A DNA stretch of 9,690 nt from CAYMDJ01 sp964537525. GTDB taxonomy: Archaea; Aenigmatarchaeota; Aenigmatarchaeia; QMZP01. Each line of letters begins with the position of its first letter. Position 1 is the first letter of the stretch. Of the stretch, positions 7,050 through 9,690 are shown one piece after another. The stretch is taken from contig CAZIAB010000031.1 of NCBI GenBank assembly GCA_964537525.1, forward strand, positions 1-9,690, in the 5' to 3' direction. Made by a program: the position numbers and the translations under genes. The notes beneath the pieces are model-generated. The model was not told the origin of the DNA. It did not search any database and worked only from the letters and a program-made list of their open reading frames with translations.

Positions 7050-8387
7050 ATGGCGGACTTGACACTGACCGTAACTTATTTTGCGATACTCCTCGGATTC
7101 GGCATAATAGTCGCGAGCATCATGAAGAGATACAGCATGCCTGACACCTTCTTCCTCCTCCTCGTGGGGGTGGTGATGGGGCCGACCCTATACCTGAACC
7201 CCGTGATAGCCCAGTACGTGAGCATAAATCTTGTGGACGTCTCGGTGATGGGCAACATACCTGACTTCCTGAGGATACTGGCCCTGATAATGGTGGTGTT
7301 CACGAGCACCTTCAGCCTTGGTTTCAAGGCGTTCAAGAAGTTCTCGCACGTCTCCATAAACGTTGCGATAATAGGGGTCGCCTTCAACACGGTCGTTCTG
7401 GGGTTGCTGGCTCACCTGATATTCGGGATAAACCCCGTGTATGCGCTGCTCCTGGGAGCGGTAATCAGCGGGACAGGGACAGGGGTTCTTTTTGCGTTCG
7501 AGGACTCGCTGAAGAGGATGAAGAACGCGTTCAACATCCTCAAGATAGAGTCAATCCTTAACTCCCCGCTCAGCGTCCTGCTACCCCTGCTGTTCATAGA
7601 TTTGGTATATCTTGAGCCCGGGGCGCTCATCGAGCCAATGAAGTACCTGTCGCAGTTCTGGATAATGATTATAGGGGGGATAGGAACCGGGATAATCGTG
7701 GGGCTGGGTATATCCAAGATAATAAAGGGTATGAAGGGGAACTACACGGTCCTGATGCTGTTCGCGATGGCTCTCATAACGTACGCACTGGCCGAGAACG
7801 TGGGAGGGTCGGGAATGCTTGCCGTCGCCATATGCGGCCTGATAGTGGGCGACATGGCGTTCCCTGGAAAGAAGGCAGTCCAGAGGTTCGACGACCAGTT
7901 CTCTGAGATGCTGAGAATATCCGTCTTCACCCTCCTTGGGGCGCAGGTCATGCTCTTCCTGACGCTGGAGGAATTCCTGATGATTTTCGTGTTCTACCTG
8001 CTGGTCTTCCTCACGAGGCCGCTGATACTGATACCCCTCCTTGGTAAGATGAGGGACGAAATCAGCAGGAGGGACTTCCTTCTCATGTCTTTCGTGGCGC
8101 CCAGGGGCCTCTCAGCCGCGGCCATGGCACCCATAGTCGCCCTCGCCATCCTCTCAGTGGGCGAGCCCGAGGCCGTAGCGAGCCAGGTCATCAACATCAT
8201 ATTCATGGTGATACTTCTATCTGTCCTCTTCAGCACCATAGCTGGGAAGCTTCTGGGTAGGGGGATAAAGGATGAGCCTGTAAAGGACAAGCAGGAGAAG
8301 ATAGAGGAAGCAGTGGAAAAAGAGACCGAGAAGAAGAAGGTGAAGTCAAGGGAAGCAATTCTGGAAGAGGTCGAGGGAAGCAAGTAA
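7050..8387 (+). CDS. CPA1/NhaP-like cation:proton antiporter homologue (445 aa)
   Basis: About twelve or thirteen hydrophobic segments span residues 8-402, typical of Na+(K+)/H+ antiporters of the CPA1 (COG0025) type. Recognisable landmarks are LLGAVISGTGTGVL (134-147, the helix that often carries TDP or GTSS), IESILNSPLSV (166-176, the helix carrying the ND or TD ion-binding pair), ENVGGSGMLAVAICGL (249-264), and APRGLSAAAMAP (350-361) with the conserved Arg352. The Asp of the ND/TD pair is Ser172 here, which may change or abolish proton-coupled exchange. A charged tail of about 40 residues (405-445, Lys/Glu-rich, probably helical) is cytoplasmic and may be regulatory. The ATG is chosen from the TATA box 29 bases upstream. 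It is monocistronic, with a tRNA promoter beginning right after its stop. Confidence 0.85.
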   Translation: MADLTLTVTYFAILLGFGIIVASIMKRYSMPDTFFLLLVGVVMGPTLYLNPVIAQYVSINLVDVSVMGNIPDFLRILALIMVVFTSTFSLGFKAFKKFSHVSINVAIIGVAFNTVVLGLLAHLIFGINPVYALLLGAVISGTGTGVLFAFEDSLKRMKNAFNILKIESILNSPLSVLLPLLFIDLVYLEPGALIEPMKYLSQFWIMIIGGIGTGIIVGLGISKIIKGMKGNYTVLMLFAMALITYALAENVGGSGMLAVAICGLIVGDMAFPGKKAVQRFDDQFSEMLRISVFTLLGAQVMLFLTLEEFLMIFVFYLLVFLTRPLILIPLLGKMRDEISRRDFLLMSFVAPRGLSAAAMAPIVALAILSVGEPEAVASQVINIIFMVILLSVLFSTIAGKLLGRGIKDEPVKDKQEKIEEAVEKETEKKKVKSREAILEEVEGSK

Positions 8388-8388
8388 C

Positions 8389-8397
8389 TATTTATAG
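8389..8397 (+). promoter_or_regulatory. TATA box of the tRNA-Pro gene
   Basis: TATTTATAG starts two bases after the antiporter stop and is centred about 28 bases before the first base of the tRNA. Confidence 0.5.
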
Positions 8398-8458
8398 CAA
8401 TTCGGTATTATTAACCCAATGGGACCGTGGTGTAGTTTGGCAGCATTGGAGCTTCGGG

Positions 8459-8534
8459 AGGACCCTTTTTTCAAGAAAAAGCGTCCGCGGAAAAAGGAGC
8501 TGACGCTTCCGAAAGGAAAAACGGGATTCGGGAG
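8459..8534 (+). other. Anticodon-loop intron at position 37/38 (76 nt)
   Basis: The bulge-helix-bulge can be drawn. Exon bases 32-35 (TTCG, 8453-8456) pair with intron CGGG (8529-8532), with two G-U pairs. The 5' bulge is 8457-8459 and the 3' bulge 8533-8535, each cut after its second base. Inside the intron, 8460-8470 can pair with 8476-8486 (one C-C mismatch, loop TCAAG), or instead CCCTTTTT (8463-8470) with AAAAACGGG (8517-8525, one bulge). A 7-bp stem AAGCGTC (8479-8485) / GACGCTT (8502-8508) is a further alternative. The splicing endonuclease is not in this window. Confidence 0.85.
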
Positions 8535-8555
8535 AGCTTCCGACCCGAGTTCAAA

Positions 8556-8585
8556 CACCCTTTTTTTAAAGAAAAGGGTTGGGAA
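8556..8585 (+). other. T-loop intron at position 59/60 (30 nt)
   Basis: The bulge-helix-bulge is complete and symmetric. Exon bases 54-57 (TTCA, 8550-8553) pair with intron TGGG (8580-8583). The 5' bulge is A, A, C (8554-8556) and the 3' bulge A, A, T (8584-8586). The intron then closes in an 8-bp stem, ACCCTTTT (8557-8564) with AAAAGGGT (8572-8579), around a 7-base loop. T-loop introns are known mainly from Thermoproteales-type crenarchaea and are uncommon elsewhere. Confidence 0.9.
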
Positions 8586-8641
8586 TCTCGGCGGTCCCAT
8601 AACACCCTTTTACTGGTAAGATTGTTGTTAACTCCGCCAAA

Positions 8642-8656
8642 AGCGTGTACGGAAAA
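8642..8656. repeat. Left copy of a 15-bp inverted repeat flanking the PspC gene
   Basis: AGCGTGTACGGAAAA is the exact reverse complement of 9614-9628. It lies between the tRNA and the stop codon of the PspC-domain gene. Confidence 0.6.
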
Positions 8657-8657
8657 G

Positions 8658-9488
8658 CTAAGCCCATTTCTGGACCGGGTTCCTGGGGATTATTATCCAG
8701 GCAATCAGGTAGGCGATGATGCCGAAGCCCCATGCGATGGAGCCTATGACCCAGAGCAGCCTTATGAGGACCGGGTCCACTCCGAGGTATTCTGCTATCC
8801 CCCCGCAGACGCCGCCAAGTATCCTGTCCCTGCCTGACCTGTAGAGCCTGGCCTTGCTGTATGGGACCCTGCGTGCTGGCAACCTTCTGGCGGGAATGGC
8901 AGGTGCGGGTCCGCAGCATCCTGTTGCCTTCCTTGCTGCCACCAGGACGTAACCGAAGAGCAGGGTGAATCCGAATATCCACCAGAAGCTGTTCTCGATA
9001 TAGAAAACGATGGTGGAGAGCATCTGAATCCCCAGGGAGAGGTTGGCTATGCTTATCGCGTTGCCCGCAATCCAGAATCCTACTGTCACTCCCCCTGCTA
9101 TGACGAATGGCCAGAAAAGGGGATACCCCCTGGGCGAGGCCCTGGAGAAGTAAGACGAGTAGGAGAAGAACATGAATATCAGGAAGAAGAGCCCCAGGTT
9201 GGTTAGAATGAAAGCGTTAACGCTCGTAAGGAAAGAGCTCATCACGTGCGCGCTCATGAGGGTTATTGCCCATGAAGCGAGGGATAAGAGAAGCAGGCCG
9301 AAGACGCTCGATATGAAGGGGCCGATTATGCCGAAGGTCCTGTGGAACCAGCTGTCCCATTCATCGCCCTTCATCTCGATTTTCTTCCCTATGGCTTCGA
9401 CCTCCTCTGAGAAGTGCTCAACCCTCCTGTCCTTCACTCCGGGTTTCCTTGAGGCAGACCTTGAAGATGGCCTGGCTTTCTTTGCCAT
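8658..9488 (-). CDS. PspC-domain membrane protein with N-terminal 4-TM region (276 aa)
   Basis: The C-terminal ~60 residues (about 214-271) are a clear PspC domain: LYRSGRDRILGGVCGGIAEY, then LGVDPVLIRLLWV, then a hydrophobic helix and IIPRNP. PspC proteins sit in the membrane and, in bacteria, sense envelope stress. Before it come four hydrophobic segments at about 56-78, 92-113, 125-148 and 167-185, not part of PspC and of unknown role. The first 50 residues are basic then acidic and probably cytoplasmic. A linker (190-212) begins with CysCys (191-192) and is rich in Pro, Ala and Arg. The ATG at 9488 has a TATA box 25 bases upstream. No pspA-like gene is in the window. An inverted repeat lies on each side of the gene. 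Confidence 0.88.
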   Translation of the reverse strand: MAKKARPSSRSASRKPGVKDRRVEHFSEEVEAIGKKIEMKGDEWDSWFHRTFGIIGPFISSVFGLLLLSLASWAITLMSAHVMSSFLTSVNAFILTNLGLFFLIFMFFSYSSYFSRASPRGYPLFWPFVIAGGVTVGFWIAGNAISIANLSLGIQMLSTIVFYIENSFWWIFGFTLLFGYVLVAARKATGCCGPAPAIPARRLPARRVPYSKARLYRSGRDRILGGVCGGIAEYLGVDPVLIRLLWVIGSIAWGFGIIAYLIAWIIIPRNPVQKWA

Positions 9489-9509
9489 GCTAGATATTTA
9501 ACGGTATGG

Positions 9510-9517
9510 TTTTTAAA
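9510..9517 (-). promoter_or_regulatory. TATA box of the PspC-domain gene
   Basis: On the minus strand this reads TTTAAAAA, centred 25 bases before the ATG at 9488. It abuts the inverted repeat ATCAGCTT (9517-9524) / AAGCTGAT (9562-9569), which could be an operator. Confidence 0.5.
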
Positions 9518-9613
9518 TCAGCTTACGGACGTTAACAACTTGCTTAAATTGGTTCAGTCGCAAGCTGATACCCAAAGGGCACAAGTAAGCAACAGGTAGA
9601 ATTTACATTCGTT

Positions 9614-9628
9614 TTTTCCGTACACGCT
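9614..9628. repeat. Right copy of the 15-bp inverted repeat flanking the PspC gene
   Basis: TTTTCCGTACACGCT is the exact reverse complement of 8642-8656. Its 5' end is part of a T6 run (9612-9617). Confidence 0.6.
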
Positions 9629-9629
9629 C

Positions 9630-9679
9630 ATGTCTCATGGACATGAGACATCTCATCATCGTTTATGACGTCTGAGATG
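9630..9679. repeat. Two overlapping inverted repeats at the right edge
   Basis: ATGTCTCATG (9630-9639) and CATGAGACAT (9642-9651) form a perfect 10-bp inverted repeat around two bases. CATCTCA (9649-9655) and TGAGATG (9673-9679) form a second one that shares three bases with the first, so the two hairpins exclude each other in RNA. No gene is assigned here. Confidence 0.6.
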
Positions 9680-9690
9680 CTGATTTTGGC

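Larger units (their letters stand above)
8421..8599 (+). tRNA. tRNA-Pro (anticodon CGG) with two introns
   Basis: The acceptor stem pairs perfectly, GGGACCG (8421-8427) with CGGTCCC (8592-8598), with discriminator A at 8599 and no encoded CCA. The D-arm is 8430-8446 with GG in its loop. The anticodon stem is GGAGC (8448-8452) with GCTTC (8536-8540). The mature anticodon loop is TTCGGGA with CGG at 8455-8457, reading CCG (Pro). The variable loop is 8541-8544. The T-stem CCGAG (8545-8549) pairs with CTCGG (8587-8591). The T-loop becomes the canonical TTCAAAT only after a 30-nt insert is removed. Removing 8459-8534 and 8556-8585 leaves a standard 73-nt tRNA. A T4 run at 8608-8611 may end transcription. 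Software that expects only the 37/38 intron may miss or misfold this gene. Confidence 0.95.

Noticed and set aside
8388..8619. Short ORFs on both strands across the tRNA (66 and 70 codons)
   Set aside because: The tRNA with perfect stems and two intron structures explains this DNA completely; the ORFs are by-products.
9630..9690. Box C/D guide RNA, from ATGATGA on the minus strand and CTGA copies on the plus strand
   Set aside because: The C and D boxes are on opposite strands or far too distant; no C-D'-C'-D spacing of a normal archaeal guide RNA is present.
1..9690. CRISPR array, insertion sequence, phage or defence system
   Set aside because: No regularly spaced repeats, no complete transposase, integrase or recombinase, and no recognised defence gene is present; the genes look like ordinary envelope and housekeeping functions.

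Overview
The window looks archaeal. Most genes start on an ATG about 24-29 bases downstream of a TTTAAA/TATA-type box and have little or no leader. One gene encodes a tetraether lipid synthase (Tes)-type radical SAM enzyme, which in known organisms makes the membrane-spanning lipids of archaea. The single tRNA gene carries bulge-helix-bulge (BHB) introns and encodes no CCA. Arg is mostly AGG and Ile mostly ATA, as in many thermophilic or deep-branching archaea. The lineage cannot be fixed from this sequence alone.

Layout, left to right. Bases 1-452 hold the possible tail of an upstream ORF, one small unrecognised ORF (168-431) and the promoter of the next gene. Bases 453-3134 encode a large UPF0182 membrane protein (seven N-terminal membrane segments, then a roughly 600-residue extracytoplasmic part). 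It is followed by a seven-helix membrane protein of unknown function (3201-3980), whose end overlaps a convergent GbsR/MarR-type regulator (3972-4460, minus). The regulator is divergent from the Tes-type enzyme (4525-6144), and the 64-bp gap between them contains two identical 10-bp palindromes. A Nudix hydrolase (6155-6556) follows Tes by 10 bp. A small membrane-anchored protein (6626-6976, minus) is divergent from a CPA1/NhaP-like cation:proton antiporter homologue (7050-8387). Then come an intron-rich tRNA-Pro gene (8421-8599), a PspC-domain membrane protein (8658-9488, minus), and about 200 bp of non-coding DNA rich in inverted repeats.

The clear theme is the cell envelope: tetraether lipid synthesis with a possible dedicated regulator, an ion antiporter homologue, a PspC-type stress protein, and several membrane proteins of unknown role. 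The joint functions are inference from proximity.

The most unusual item is the tRNA-Pro(CGG) gene. It has a 76-nt intron at the canonical 37/38 position and a second, 30-nt intron inside the T-loop at 59/60. Both show a readable BHB splice structure. The two introns resemble each other at both ends and sit after the same exon triplet TTC, which suggests that one was copied from the other. A second point of interest is that the antiporter homologue has Ser where the family has its key transport Asp.
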